In this document: piece by piece, positions 17,407-27,889 of the stretch
Layout of the letters: each line of letters opens with the position of its first letter
Numbering within the stretch: the stretch's first letter is position 1
Assembly: GCF_000943565.1 (NCBI RefSeq)
Contig: NZ_JTDW01000007.1
Coordinates: forward strand, 181,018 to 245,017
Reading direction: 5' to 3'
DNA length: 64,000 nucleotides
Source: Neotamlana sedimentorum
GTDB taxonomy: Bacteria; Bacteroidota; Bacteroidia; Flavobacteriales; Flavobacteriaceae
The notes under the pieces: generated by a model
Database searches by the model: none
Told to the model about the DNA's origin: nothing
Seen by the model: only the letters and a program-made list of their open reading frames with translations
Made by a program: the position numbers and the translations under genes

Positions 17407-18699
17407 CTATGAATTCATAATGTCTTCAATTTCATCAGCTTCAATAGGAATATTTTTCATTAAATTTATAGGTTCTCCTTGTTCTTGAATTACCACATCG
17501 TCCTCTAATCGAATACCAAAACCTTCATCAGGAATATAAATTCCAGGCTCTACAGTAAATACCATATTTGGCACCATTGGATCGGTTAAAATTCCGTAAT
17601 CATGCGTATCTAAACCTATATGATGAGACGTTCCGTGCATAAAATACTTTTTGTAAGCAGGCCAATCAGGATCTTCATTTTGCACATCAGCTTTATCTAG
17701 TAAACCTAAACCTAAAAGTTCAGAAGTCATTATTTTACCAACCTCAACATGATAATCTTCCCAAATAGTACCAGGAATTAACATTTTTGTTGCTTCTTTT
17801 TTAACATTGTTTACTGCGTTATAAACATCTTTTTGTCGTTTAGTAAACGTACCAGAAACCGGAATGGTTCTAGTTAAATCGCTAGAATAATTCGCATACT
17901 CTGCAGCTGTATCAAGCAAAACTAATTCACCGGCTTTACATTGTTTATTATTTTCTAAATAATGCAATACATTAGCATTTTTTCCAGAACCAATTATTGG
18001 AGAGTATGCAAAACCTTTAGATCGGTTTTTAATAAATTCATGCAATAACTCTGCCTCAATTTCATATTCCCAAACTCCGGGTTTTACAAAATTTAACAAC
18101 CGTCTAAATCCTTTTTCAGTAATATCACAAGCTTGCTGCATTAAAGCAATTTCTTGTGGCTCTTTTACCGAGCGTAATCGTTGTAAAATAGTTGCACTTT
18201 TGGCAACGCTATGAGCTGGGTATTTTTGCTTTAACCATTTAGAAAATCGATCTTCACGGGTTTCAGTTTCTACACTAGCACGATAATGTTCGTTTGTATT
18301 TATGTATACGGTATCACATTGAGTCATTAATTCAAACATTACCTTTTCCATATCCTGTAACCAATATACCATTTTTACACCACTGGTTTTGTAAGCCGCT
18401 TCTTTGTCTAGTTTTGCCCCCTCCCACACAGCAATGTGCTCGTTAGTTTCTCGCAGAAATAAAATTTCACGATGTTTTTCTTTTGGACAATCTGGAAATA
18501 TTACTAAAATACTCTCCTCTTGATCTACGCCACTTAAGTAAAAAATATCGCGATGTTGCTGAAATGGCAGGGTACTATCTGCACTAATTGGGTATATATC
18601 GTTCGAGTTAAAAACAGCCAAACTATTAGGCTTCATATTAGCTGCAAACTTTTTTCTGTTTTTCACAAACAACTCATTATCAATAGGTAAATATTTCAT
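17407..18699 (-). CDS. pepP: Aminopeptidase P family metallopeptidase
   Basis: A 430-residue pita-bread-fold peptidase that removes the N-terminal residue when proline is second. The first about 170 residues are the aminopeptidase P N-domain (QQHRDIFYLSG). The catalytic domain shows all expected dimetal ligands: the Asp in LLDTAAEY, the Asp in SDLTRTIPVSG, the His in HGTSHHIGLDTHD, the Glu in FTVEPGIYI and the Glu in RLEDDVV. No signal peptide is present, so it is cytoplasmic. A TAGCTTTG box at 18739-18732 on the minus strand may be its promoter. Confidence 0.93.
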   Translation of the reverse strand: MKYLPIDNELFVKNRKKFAANMKPNSLAVFNSNDIYPISADSTLPFQQHRDIFYLSGVDQEESILVIFPDCPKEKHREILFLRETNEHIAVWEGAKLDKEAAYKTSGVKMVYWLQDMEKVMFELMTQCDTVYINTNEHYRASVETETREDRFSKWLKQKYPAHSVAKSATILQRLRSVKEPQEIALMQQACDITEKGFRRLLNFVKPGVWEYEIEAELLHEFIKNRSKGFAYSPIIGSGKNANVLHYLENNKQCKAGELVLLDTAAEYANYSSDLTRTIPVSGTFTKRQKDVYNAVNNVKKEATKMLIPGTIWEDYHVEVGKIMTSELLGLGLLDKADVQNEDPDWPAYKKYFMHGTSHHIGLDTHDYGILTDPMVPNMVFTVEPGIYIPDEGFGIRLEDDVVIQEQGEPINLMKNIPIEADEIEDIMNS

Positions 18700-18843
18700 A
18701 ATAAAAATAGAAATTAAATTTTGTAATTACACAAAGCTACAAAAAGCTATTTGCCTTACTAAGCTTTTAACATAATGTAAATTTTTAAGGGTATAATCTT
18801 CTTTAAAATGATTCTAAATACACAGTAAAATGCCATTTAATGC

Positions 18844-18874
18844 TTGTTAAAAATAGCTTTGAGCCTTACATTTG
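18844..18874 (+). promoter_or_regulatory. Promoter of the sdhCAB operon
   Basis: TTG (18844-18846), 20 bases, TACATTTG (18867-18874): a full match to the flavobacterial -33/-7 pattern. The transcript should start near 18881 and leave a leader of about 20 bases before the sdhC ATG. Confidence 0.75.
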
Positions 18875-18900
18875 TTATATATAAATAAACTAACAAAATA

Positions 18901-19578
18901 ATGGGCGGATTTTTTAAATCTTCGATAGGAAGAAAGGTTGCCATGGCACTTTCGGCATTCTTCCTTATGGTATTCTTACTACAACACTTCGCAATTAATT
19001 TACTTTCGGTTTTTAATCCCGATCTTTTTAACGAAGTTTCACATTTTATGGGAACTAACCCTCTTGTTCAATTTGCATTACAACCAGTTTTAATTTTTGG
19101 TGTAGTGTTTCATTTCATCATGGGATTTGTTCTTGAAATAAAAAACAAAAAAGCACAAGGTGTTGCTTATGTGAAAAATAATGGTGCCGCAAATTCAACT
19201 TGGATGAGTAGAAATATGATTTGGAGTGGCGCAGCTATTTTAGCTTTTATCGTGCTTCACTTTATCGATTTCTGGATTCCTGAAATTAACACAAAATACA
19301 TTCAAGGCGATTGGTCTGGAACGCTAGAAGGCGTTGAAGGGTTTCGTTACTACGAAGAGCTTACTCACAAATTTGTAAGCCCTATTCGTGTTGGTGCTTA
19401 TGTATTGGCTTTTGTGTTTTTAGCTTTACACTTACTACACGGGTTTACTTCGGCATTCCAATCTGTGGGAGCAACGGCTGGAAGAAAAAAAACTTTGCAA
19501 AACATTGGTAAAGCTTATTCTATAATAATTCCTTTAGGATTTATTTTTATAGCACTTTACCATCATTTTAACCATTAA
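18901..19578 (+). CDS. sdhC: Succinate dehydrogenase cytochrome b subunit
   Basis: The single membrane anchor of a B-type succinate:quinone oxidoreductase, 225 residues with about five hydrophobic helices. Conserved-looking histidines within or next to helices ([34 protein letters not shown]) are the probable ligands of two haem b groups. It begins [17 protein letters not shown], typical of the Bacteroidota family. It is first in the operon, 10 bases before sdhA. No separate SdhD is present, as expected for this type. Confidence 0.94.
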   Translation: MGGFFKSSIGRKVAMALSAFFLMVFLLQHFAINLLSVFNPDLFNEVSHFMGTNPLVQFALQPVLIFGVVFHFIMGFVLEIKNKKAQGVAYVKNNGAANSTWMSRNMIWSGAAILAFIVLHFIDFWIPEINTKYIQGDWSGTLEGVEGFRYYEELTHKFVSPIRVGAYVLAFVFLALHLLHGFTSAFQSVGATAGRKKTLQNIGKAYSIIIPLGFIFIALYHHFNH

Positions 19579-19588
19579 TCTTAAAAAT

Positions 19589-21601
19589 ATGGCTTTAAAT
19601 TCAAAAGTACCTCAAGGTCCAATTAAAGATAAATGGACAACTTATAAAGACAAAATTGATTTAGTAAACCCTGCAAACAAACGTCTTATCGATGTTATTG
19701 TTGTAGGTACTGGTTTAGCTGGAGGTTCTGCAGCTGCAACTCTTGCCGAATTAGGATATAACGTAAAAGCATTTTGTTATCAAGATTCACCTCGTCGCGC
19801 ACACTCAATTGCGGCACAAGGTGGTATAAATGCTGCCAAAAACTATCAAGGTGATGGCGATTCAACATATAGATTATTTTACGACACCGTAAAAGGTGGC
19901 GATTACCGTTCGCGTGAAGCTAACGTATACCGTTTAGCTGAAGTATCGGCAAATATAATTGACCAATGTGTGGCTCAAGGCGTTCCTTTTGCTCGTGATT
20001 ATGGTGGCCTTTTAGATAACCGTTCTTTTGGTGGTGTACTTGTTTCTAGAACATTTTACGCTAAAGGACAAACTGGTCAGCAATTATTATTAGGCGCTTA
20101 TTCTGCTATGAATAGACAGATTGCTCGTGGTAAAATTGAAATGTTTAACCGTCACGAAATGCTAGATGTTGTAAAAGTAGACGGAAAAGCTCGTGGTATT
20201 ATTGCGCGTAACTTAATTACAGGAGAAATTGAGCGTCATTCTGCTCATGCTGTAGTTATTGCTTCTGGTGGTTACGGAAATGTTTATTTCTTATCTACTA
20301 ATGCTATGGGTTCTAATGCTACTGCAGCATGGAAAATTCATAAAAAAGGAGCTTATTTTGCAAACCCTTGCTATACACAAATTCACCCAACTTGTATTCC
20401 TCGTTCTGGTGATTACCAATCTAAATTAACGTTAATGTCGGAATCGTTACGTAACGACGGACGTATTTGGGTGCCAAAAAACATGGAAGACGTTATTGCT
20501 ATTCGTGAAGGCAAGAAAAAACCAACCGATTTATCGGAAGATGAAAGAGATTACTACTTAGAGCGTCGTTACCCTGCATTTGGTAACTTAGTGCCTCGTG
20601 ATGTTGCATCGCGTGCCGCTAAAGAGCGTTGTGATGCTGGTTATGGTGTTAACGCTACTGGTGAAGCTGTATATTTAGATTTTGCTTCGGCTATTGAAAG
20701 ATATGGTAAAGAGCAAGCTAAAATTCATAATATTGAAAACCCTTCAAAACAAAAAATATACGATTTAGGTAAAGCTATTGTTGAAGCTAAATACGGAAAC
20801 TTATTCCAAATGTACGAGAAAATCGTAGATGAGAATCCGTACGAAACCCCTATGATGATTTATCCTGCAACACACTATACTATGGGTGGTGTTTGGGTTG
20901 ATTATAACCTAATGACCACAGTTGATGGTTTATACTGTATTGGTGAAGCTAACTTCTCCGATCATGGTGCTAACCGCTTAGGTGCCTCTGCATTAATGCA
21001 AGGTTTAGCCGATGGATACTTTGTTTTACCTTATACAATTGGTGATTATTTAGCTGATGAAATTCGTACCGGAAAAATTCCAACCAATACACCTGAGTTT
21101 GATGAAGCTGAAAAAGAAGTAAAAGATAGAATCGATTTCTTTGTTAACAACCAAGGAACTAATTCTGTAGATTATTACCACAAAAAATTAGGAAAAATAA
21201 TGTGGGATAAATGCGGTATGTCTAGAAACGAGCAAGGATTAAAAGAAGCCATGGCCGAAATTAAAGCCCTTCGTGAAGACTTCTGGAAAAACGTAAAGGT
21301 ACCAGGTACTGCAAACGAAATGAACCCAGAACTTGAAAAAGCTGGAAGAGTGGCAGATTTCTTAGAACTTGGTGAACTTTTTGCTAAAGATGCCTTAAGC
21401 AGAAATGAATCTTGTGGCGGACACTTTAGGGAAGAATCTGTAGAACTTGATGGTGAACAAAAAGGTGAGGCTAAACGTAACGATAAAGAATACGCTTATG
21501 TAGCTGCTTGGGAATACAAAGGCGAACCTGCCGATGCTGTATTGCATAAAGAGGAATTAGAATTTAACGATATAGAACTGAAACAACGTTCATACAAATA
21601 A
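19589..21601 (+). CDS. sdhA: Succinate dehydrogenase / fumarate reductase flavoprotein subunit
   Basis: A 670-residue FAD subunit that oxidises succinate to fumarate in the TCA cycle. The N-terminal dinucleotide motif is [31 protein letters not shown] contains the His that carries covalent FAD. The capping-domain and active-site stretches include [13 protein letters not shown] and [13 protein letters not shown]. Its length fits the long type used with five-helix anchors. It lies between sdhC and sdhB with 8-10 base gaps. Confidence 0.97.
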   Translation: MALNSKVPQGPIKDKWTTYKDKIDLVNPANKRLIDVIVVGTGLAGGSAAATLAELGYNVKAFCYQDSPRRAHSIAAQGGINAAKNYQGDGDSTYRLFYDTVKGGDYRSREANVYRLAEVSANIIDQCVAQGVPFARDYGGLLDNRSFGGVLVSRTFYAKGQTGQQLLLGAYSAMNRQIARGKIEMFNRHEMLDVVKVDGKARGIIARNLITGEIERHSAHAVVIASGGYGNVYFLSTNAMGSNATAAWKIHKKGAYFANPCYTQIHPTCIPRSGDYQSKLTLMSESLRNDGRIWVPKNMEDVIAIREGKKKPTDLSEDERDYYLERRYPAFGNLVPRDVASRAAKERCDAGYGVNATGEAVYLDFASAIERYGKEQAKIHNIENPSKQKIYDLGKAIVEAKYGNLFQMYEKIVDENPYETPMMIYPATHYTMGGVWVDYNLMTTVDGLYCIGEANFSDHGANRLGASALMQGLADGYFVLPYTIGDYLADEIRTGKIPTNTPEFDEAEKEVKDRIDFFVNNQGTNSVDYYHKKLGKIMWDKCGMSRNEQGLKEAMAEIKALREDFWKNVKVPGTANEMNPELEKAGRVADFLELGELFAKDALSRNESCGGHFREESVELDGEQKGEAKRNDKEYAYVAAWEYKGEPADAVLHKEELEFNDIELKQRSYK

Positions 21602-21609
21602 GAAAGGTT

Positions 21610-22365
21610 ATGTCAGAAAAAGGAATGAATTTAACATTAAGAATCTGGAGACAGAAAGACTCAAACGCTAAGGGTCAAATGGTAGATTATAAAGTTACCG
21701 AAATTTCAGAACACATGTCTTTCTTAGAAATGATGGATGTTCTTAACGAACAATTAGTAGCTAAAGGTGAAGAACCTGTTGCTTTCGATCATGACTGTCG
21801 TGAAGGTATTTGTGGTATGTGTTCTATGTATATAAATGGTGAAGCTCACGGCCCAGATCGTGGTGTAACAACCTGTCAATTACACATGCGTATGTTTAAA
21901 GATGGCGATACTATTACTATCGAGCCATTTAGAGCCGCTGCTTTCCCGGTAATTAAAGATTTAGTTGTAGATAGAACATCTTTTGATAGAATACAACATG
22001 CTGGTGGTTACATTTCTGTAAACACTTCTGGAAACACACAAGATGCAAACGCTTTACCAATTTCTAAACATGCTGCAGATGAAGCTATGGATGCTGCAAC
22101 ATGTATTGGTTGTGGTGCTTGTGTTGCAACATGTAAAAACTCGTCTGCTATGTTGTTTGTTGGTGCTAAAGTATCGCAATATGCACTTTTACCTCAAGGG
22201 CAAGTTGAAGCTGCAGACCGTGTAAAAAACATGGTAGCTCAAATGGATTTAGAAGGTTTTGGTAACTGTACAAACACAGGAGCTTGCGAAATTGAATGTC
22301 CTAAAGGAATTTCTTTAGAAAACATCGCAAGAATGAACCGTGAATTAATGAAAGCTAATATATAA
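21610..22365 (+). CDS. sdhB: Succinate dehydrogenase iron-sulfur subunit
   Basis: The 251-residue electron-transfer subunit. [15 protein letters not shown] holds the [2Fe-2S] ligands. [13 protein letters not shown] and [14 protein letters not shown] hold the [4Fe-4S] and [3Fe-4S] ligands. It is the last gene of the operon and is followed by a strong terminator. It is one of several Fe-S proteins in this window that depend on the Suf machinery. Confidence 0.97.
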   Translation: MSEKGMNLTLRIWRQKDSNAKGQMVDYKVTEISEHMSFLEMMDVLNEQLVAKGEEPVAFDHDCREGICGMCSMYINGEAHGPDRGVTTCQLHMRMFKDGDTITIEPFRAAAFPVIKDLVVDRTSFDRIQHAGGYISVNTSGNTQDANALPISKHAADEAMDAATCIGCGACVATCKNSSAMLFVGAKVSQYALLPQGQVEAADRVKNMVAQMDLEGFGNCTNTGACEIECPKGISLENIARMNRELMKANI

Positions 22366-22390
22366 GTTAACTCACACTAAAACATAAATT

Positions 22391-22425
22391 AAAAAGCCTA
22401 AGTAAAGTTTACTTAGGCTTTTTTT
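22391..22425 (+). terminator. Terminator of sdhCAB
   Basis: AAAAAGCCTAAGTAAA and TTTACTTAGGCTTTTT form a nearly uninterrupted stem around a tiny loop, ending in a run of T. It begins 26 bases after the sdhB stop. Confidence 0.92.
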
Positions 22426-22516
22426 ATCTACTTTTATTTTTTAAACAAAACCAACTACCTAGTAATAAGTGAAAAACTCAAAACCTAAAAAACTATTTGC
22501 CTCAAGTTTTAAAGAA

Positions 22517-23425
22517 ATGAAGAATCATTCCCACATATTCACTCTATTATTTTTCATAAGTTGCTTTTCTTACTCACAAACCGAATTACAGCAAAACTGG
22601 TTTAATGAAAACGACTTACTTAAACATGTAAAAACACTCTCTTCTGATGCTTTTGAAGGCAGAAGAACTGGTACAGCAGGCGCAGAAAAAACTAAAAAGT
22701 ATATTATTAATCAATTTTATTCGCATGGCGTAAAACCATTAACCAATAAATATAGCCAGAATTTCACATTTTCAAAAGGTGTAAAACAATACCAAGCTAC
22801 AAACATTTTAGGCTATATAAAAGGCACATCGAAACAAAAAAAATATATTGTAATTACCGCACATTTCGATCATGAAGGTATTAAACGTAACGAAATTTAT
22901 AACGGTGCCGACGATAATGCTTCGGGCATTGGCGCACTTTTTAGCTTTGCCGAGTACTTTAAAAACAACCCACCAAAACATACTGTAATTTTAGCTGCTT
23001 TAGATGGCGAAGAACTCGGTTTAAAAGGGTCGTACTATTTTACAAAAAACCCATTAATTCCGCTTAAAAATATTATAGTAAACATAAATCTTGATATGGT
23101 AAGCCGAAGCGATAAAAACGAATTATTCGTTGTAGGAACAGACACCCATAATAGCTTTAAAAACATTGTTAACAATTATAAAAACAGTGAACAATTTAAA
23201 CTAGTTATAGGACATGATGCTAACGACGATTTAGAAAACTGGACTTACTCATCCGATCATGCTAACTTTTACAAACAAGGCGTTCCGTTTTTATATTTTG
23301 GAGTTGAAGACCATGAAGATTACCACGAACCTACAGACGACTTCGAAAATATTCACCCTGAGTTTTACATTAAAGCGGTACATTCAATTATATCTGTTTT
23401 TAAAGATATTGATACACAACTTTAA
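22517..23425 (+). CDS. M28-family secreted metallopeptidase
   Basis: A 302-residue zinc aminopeptidase. A signal peptide covers about residues 1-20 (FFISCFSYSQ), so it is exported. Dinuclear zinc ligands fit AHFDHEG (His), GADDNASG (Asp), DGEELGLKGS (Glu pair), LDMVSR (Asp) and EDHEDYHEPTDD (His). I use the ATG at 22517, which begins the signal peptide; an in-frame GTG at 22469 would put a charged 16-residue extension in front of it. The last four bases overlap the next convergent gene. The PA domain found in some relatives is absent. Confidence 0.9.
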   Translation: MKNHSHIFTLLFFISCFSYSQTELQQNWFNENDLLKHVKTLSSDAFEGRRTGTAGAEKTKKYIINQFYSHGVKPLTNKYSQNFTFSKGVKQYQATNILGYIKGTSKQKKYIVITAHFDHEGIKRNEIYNGADDNASGIGALFSFAEYFKNNPPKHTVILAALDGEELGLKGSYYFTKNPLIPLKNIIVNINLDMVSRSDKNELFVVGTDTHNSFKNIVNNYKNSEQFKLVIGHDANDDLENWTYSSDHANFYKQGVPFLYFGVEDHEDYHEPTDDFENIHPEFYIKAVHSIISVFKDIDTQL

Positions 23426-26400
23426 AAATAAGCCTTTAACTGAATATTGCCAGTATGAATAACACGACTTGTTTCTGTTTTTCTACCAAAATAACTAAAG
23501 TTTAAATCGAGATATTTAGTCAATTTTTTTTGAGCTAAAAGCGTCCATGTAAAATTAGTTCCTGGTTGTAATCCTTCTAACATTTGGTAAGCCACTGGTG
23601 TGTTAGCATCGCCCTTAAAAGCATTCGAAAAATAATTAAACTCACCATTTAACGCACTTTTTGCACTACTAGCAAAACTAAAGGATGCTCCATATTTTTG
23701 TTGTTCTAAGCGCTCCAAATCGTCAATAATATTATTCTTATTTGAGTACTGATAAAACAAATCGAAACTAGAATTACCACCAAACAAGTATGATATTTTT
23801 GGATTAATTCTAAACTGATTTATATTAAAATTTTTACTAGAATAATTTTCGCTTTCACTTTTATTTTTGTCGTGTGCAGATAAAAAGTTAATTAACCAAC
23901 TTTCCATAATTTTATGGTTAAAGTTTAATTGATGGCTTCGTATACGACTTGATAATGACCCAACGGAAAGATAACTTTGAGTGGTGTTTTCTAAAAACGT
24001 ATACGAGGTGGTGTAACGCTGTTTACCTCGATTAAAAAAGAACACATTTCTAAAATTAAGCTGTAACCCTCTTTGGTTTTCTTCATCTTTTTCAAAAGGA
24101 TTCAACCTAAATGAGTTTCCAAATCGCAGGTTTTTTCTATCGATTAAATAGCTGGTTTGATTATAAAAATGAGACAAAAACTTTTTAAATTTATTTTTAC
24201 TAACCGACCAAGTTGCCGGATTTAATGATAGTGTACCACTAAACTTATTTTGGTGAGTTTTAAGATAAACTTGGTTAGGTAAAAGCACGCGAATATAAGT
24301 ACCTTGATCGGTAAACGGTGCTACTTCAAATTCTTCAAGTTCTTGAATGCCATTATTATTATAATCGAGCCAAGTGTAACTACCTTGTCCTGGTTCGACC
24401 TCAACATATGTAAAATATTGTTCTGCTATCCTACCAGAATTAGTTTCGTAGTTTATATTTAGTTGTACCATTTGCTTAAAAAGTCTCTGGCTAAATTGCA
24501 TGCGCGAGTTTACAGAATTTTCATCCTCAAAAGCATCATCATCATAATCCAGCTTTCGGTAATTAGCAAATAACACTAAATTAGTGTGTTTATTTTCGAT
24601 TAATTTAGAGTTTAAATAATAAGTATTCGATGTATTTACCCGTTGCAAACTGTTATTTTTAATACTATCGTTTACACGATTTTTGTATCCTATTTCGGCA
24701 AAAACCTTAGTACTATCTCCCACTCCAAAATAGACATTGTAGGATTTATAACGCTGACTTAAATCGGTTAAATTTTGATTTTCTTGGTCGCGTTGTTGGT
24801 TATCTTCAACCGAAAATTTTGTTCCTAACCAACTTTTCTTCATACTATAAGTTAGCTGATTGTAAGAACGCAAAAACTTCGATTCGTTAACAGTAAAAGT
24901 CGCATTTAAATAACTCGAGTTTGAGGTTACTAAAAACTTATTAAACTTAACCTGTGCGTTTACCAAATGCCGATTACCATTAAACCCGTTTGAAAAACTT
25001 AAATGTTGAAATTCGTAATTAGCAATACCGTTTTTACGATGCAACATATTTACACCTGCATTCATTAATATTTGGTTACCCAAACCAAACCCTATTCCAG
25101 TTATATTATTGATATCTAAATTCCAATCGCGATTAAATTCGGGAGAATATAAACCTTCAATATTTCTAAAATTATCCGAAATGTAATCGGCATCAACAAA
25201 GGCATCGACATTTAAAACACTATCTCTTTCAACAACCGTTTGGTTGATTGCAACCTTTCCTGCGAAACCATTATTATCACCATCATTTAAATTAGAAAAT
25301 AAGTTTAAATCGTTTTTACTAGCCGAAGCTTCAAAATTAATTTGTGTTTTTTCGGTTGGCGTATAACTACCGTTTACAACAGCTATTTGTAGTTTTGTAG
25401 GTGCGACAAGCTTTGTAATTGGTGCATAACCACCTAAATTTTCGCCTAAATATTCGAAAATACTATTAATAGCATTGCTACTTTTTATGCCATAATCGCC
25501 TTGGTTTTCGCCAACATAACTAAAGGTTACTAAATACAGTTCGTCTTCAGGATTGGTAGAAAACACAAAGGTTTCCGTACCATCAACAATTTCTTTGGTG
25601 TATAAAATGCGATTTTCGTCGTATTCTTGACGACTTTCCGATGGTGCTACCATTAAACTAGCATCGTCACCTGCATTGGCAAGAATAGCCACTTGTTCTT
25701 CAGATAAATTTTGTTGTAAGGGTTGATTTTTAGAATCGTTTTCTGAATACACCGAAACGCCTAATTGCAATTTTTCGCTGGTGTAATTCGTTCCGCCGTA
25801 GGCAACAAATCGAGAATAATTTCGATCACTAAATTGGTAATCGACCGTAATTCGCATTTCGGAAGTTATAGGAAAAGTAGAATTAAAAATTATTTCACCT
25901 GCGTTGTAATCAATAATATAATCTTCGCTTTCCCCACGTTTAAGCGCCATACCGTTTACATAAACCGTTTCACTGCCCGACACTACCAAAACATACAATT
26001 CCCCATTTTGACCTTGCAATTTATATGGGCCTTGGTTACCTTCTTCTGCTACAAATTGGCTGGTGGTAAATTGACCACGAACCACCGCTCCCGCCGCAAA
26101 AATATTAGTTTCATTATCAGAATCACCTAAATCAACATTAATATTTAAACCTTGCACACGTTTAGAAAAATTAGCAAAATACGAGTTGTTATTTACCAAA
26201 TCTATATCGCCAGCACGTACCCGCCAACGCTCGCTAAACAACTCGATAAAAACTTGGTCGAACTCATCTAAACGTTGGCTATAGCCACTTTCTTGTAATG
26301 GTACATTAGCATCTTGTATTGAAGCTCGCAACGACACTTTATCGTTTAATTTACCCGTTATTTGTAAATCTAACTCGCTATTTAAAACAGAATTTTGGTT

Positions 26401-26844
26401 ATTACCAATGGTTACTCCTCGGGCAATGCTTCCTGAAGTTGTTAAACCATTAAAAGGCACAAAGGTGTTTTCCTTATTACTTTGCGTAAACTTATAAAGT
26501 TGATTTTGCGCATCGTTATTTTCGGCAATTATACTTTCATCGAGTTGCTGGTATGTTTTAGTTAAAAACTTGGGAAACTTTAAATATTCAATAATTACAG
26601 AGTCGGTTTCAACTGGTTGTTTAAACCTTAAAAGTGCCTTTTGAAAATTAACCGAATACAACGAGGTATCCAATAAAACTTCAGCTTTAGTTTTTACAAA
26701 AAAGTAATTAGAATTAATACTAACGCTATCAATTAAAATAGTATCATTAACTGCAACTTTTTTAATTCTGTAATTCGATGAGCTATTCTGTGAAAACCCA
26801 CAAAACCCCAACAAAAACAATAAAAAAGCAACGGTTAATTTCAT
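23422..26844 (-). CDS. Very large outer-membrane beta-barrel protein of unknown function
   Basis: An 1140-residue protein with a signal peptide (about 1-18, FCGFSQ). It is followed by a non-barrel N-terminal part with a plug-like region (LTTSGSIARGVTIGNNQN), then strand repeats such as LDLQITGKLNDKVSLRASIQD and the loop VNGMALKRGESEDYIIDYN. The last about 600 residues are alternating strands rich in aromatic residues and end in F, as in an outer-membrane barrel. No TonB box or SusC/D features were seen. I recognise the type as a conserved Bacteroidota surface protein but know no function. It overlaps the M28 gene by four bases at its 3' end. Confidence 0.75.
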   Translation of the reverse strand: MKLTVAFLLFLLGFCGFSQNSSSNYRIKKVAVNDTILIDSVSINSNYFFVKTKAEVLLDTSLYSVNFQKALLRFKQPVETDSVIIEYLKFPKFLTKTYQQLDESIIAENNDAQNQLYKFTQSNKENTFVPFNGLTTSGSIARGVTIGNNQNSVLNSELDLQITGKLNDKVSLRASIQDANVPLQESGYSQRLDEFDQVFIELFSERWRVRAGDIDLVNNNSYFANFSKRVQGLNINVDLGDSDNETNIFAAGAVVRGQFTTSQFVAEEGNQGPYKLQGQNGELYVLVVSGSETVYVNGMALKRGESEDYIIDYNAGEIIFNSTFPITSEMRITVDYQFSDRNYSRFVAYGGTNYTSEKLQLGVSVYSENDSKNQPLQQNLSEEQVAILANAGDDASLMVAPSESRQEYDENRILYTKEIVDGTETFVFSTNPEDELYLVTFSYVGENQGDYGIKSSNAINSIFEYLGENLGGYAPITKLVAPTKLQIAVVNGSYTPTEKTQINFEASASKNDLNLFSNLNDGDNNGFAGKVAINQTVVERDSVLNVDAFVDADYISDNFRNIEGLYSPEFNRDWNLDINNITGIGFGLGNQILMNAGVNMLHRKNGIANYEFQHLSFSNGFNGNRHLVNAQVKFNKFLVTSNSSYLNATFTVNESKFLRSYNQLTYSMKKSWLGTKFSVEDNQQRDQENQNLTDLSQRYKSYNVYFGVGDSTKVFAEIGYKNRVNDSIKNNSLQRVNTSNTYYLNSKLIENKHTNLVLFANYRKLDYDDDAFEDENSVNSRMQFSQRLFKQMVQLNINYETNSGRIAEQYFTYVEVEPGQGSYTWLDYNNNGIQELEEFEVAPFTDQGTYIRVLLPNQVYLKTHQNKFSGTLSLNPATWSVSKNKFKKFLSHFYNQTSYLIDRKNLRFGNSFRLNPFEKDEENQRGLQLNFRNVFFFNRGKQRYTTSYTFLENTTQSYLSVGSLSSRIRSHQLNFNHKIMESWLINFLSAHDKNKSESENYSSKNFNINQFRINPKISYLFGGNSSFDLFYQYSNKNNIIDDLERLEQQKYGASFSFASSAKSALNGEFNYFSNAFKGDANTPVAYQMLEGLQPGTNFTWTLLAQKKLTKYLDLNFSYFGRKTETSRVIHTGNIQLKAYF

Positions 26845-27096
26845 TAGTTATTAAAACTAAAAATAAATATGAATATTTTATTTGTATTTAAGAAGAAGAC
26901 ATTTAAAAAGTAACACATAAACACCTATAATTTAAATAATTACCAAAAATACCATCAAACTAAAGCTAGAAAAAACTTTAAAATCTCTTTAAATTTAATA
27001 GTGTAAAAGTAACGTATTATTTATTTTAGCAGAAACATTAAACTTTTAAAATAAAACGCCCATTTATCCTTTGGATTGTTTACAAACACCACAATT

Positions 27097-27858
27097 ATGA
27101 AGATTATTTCCTATAACGTTAACGGTATTCGCGCGGCATTAAACAAAGGCTTTATTACCTGGTTAGAAGCTGCGAACCCAGATGTTATTTGTTTACAAGA
27201 AATTAAAGCCCTTAAAGAACAACTCGATTTAGATGTTTTTACCAATGCCGGTTACACTTACCAATATTGGTTTAGCGCACAAAAAAAAGGCTATAGCGGT
27301 GTTGCTGTTTTAAGTAAAATTGAACCCAAACATGTCGAGTATGGCACGGGAATTGAGTCAATGGACTTCGAAGGTAGAAATCTGCGTGTAGATTTTGATG
27401 ATTGCTCGGTAATGAGTCTGTATTTACCATCAGGAACTAATGATGCGCGTTTAAGCCATAAATTTAAATATATGGATATGTTTCATGAATACATCAATAA
27501 TTTAAAACAAAGCATACCAAACTTGGTTATTTGTGGCGATTATAATATTTGTCACGAAGAAATCGATATTCACAACCCAAAAATGAAAGGTGTATCTGGT
27601 TTTTTACCCGAAGAACGCGAATGGTTAGGCAACTTTATCGATAGTGGTTTTATCGATTCGTATCGATTTTTAAATCCCGAAAAGCAAGAATTTAGCTGGT
27701 GGAGTTACCGTGCTAATTCTAGAGCAAACAACAAAGGTTGGCGATTAGATTACGCCATGGTTTCACAACCCTTACAAGAAAACATTAAAAGAGCCGTTAT
27801 ACTCACAGACGCAGTGCATAGCGACCACTGTCCAATTTTAGTAGAAATAAATCAATAA
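27097..27858 (+). CDS. xth: Exodeoxyribonuclease III (AP endonuclease)
   Basis: A DNA-repair nuclease of 253 residues that cuts beside abasic sites and degrades 3' ends. The start MKIISYNVNGIRAA, the metal-binding Glu in CLQEIKA, GDYNICHEEIDIHNPK, SWWSYR and SDHCPILVEI at the end are diagnostic of the exonuclease III family. The ATG at 27097 is preferred to an in-frame TTG seven codons upstream. It is followed closely by the OmpA gene. Confidence 0.95.
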   Translation: MKIISYNVNGIRAALNKGFITWLEAANPDVICLQEIKALKEQLDLDVFTNAGYTYQYWFSAQKKGYSGVAVLSKIEPKHVEYGTGIESMDFEGRNLRVDFDDCSVMSLYLPSGTNDARLSHKFKYMDMFHEYINNLKQSIPNLVICGDYNICHEEIDIHNPKMKGVSGFLPEEREWLGNFIDSGFIDSYRFLNPEKQEFSWWSYRANSRANNKGWRLDYAMVSQPLQENIKRAVILTDAVHSDHCPILVEINQ

Positions 27859-27889
27859 AACATCAAAAAACAACTTAATTTTATTTTTC

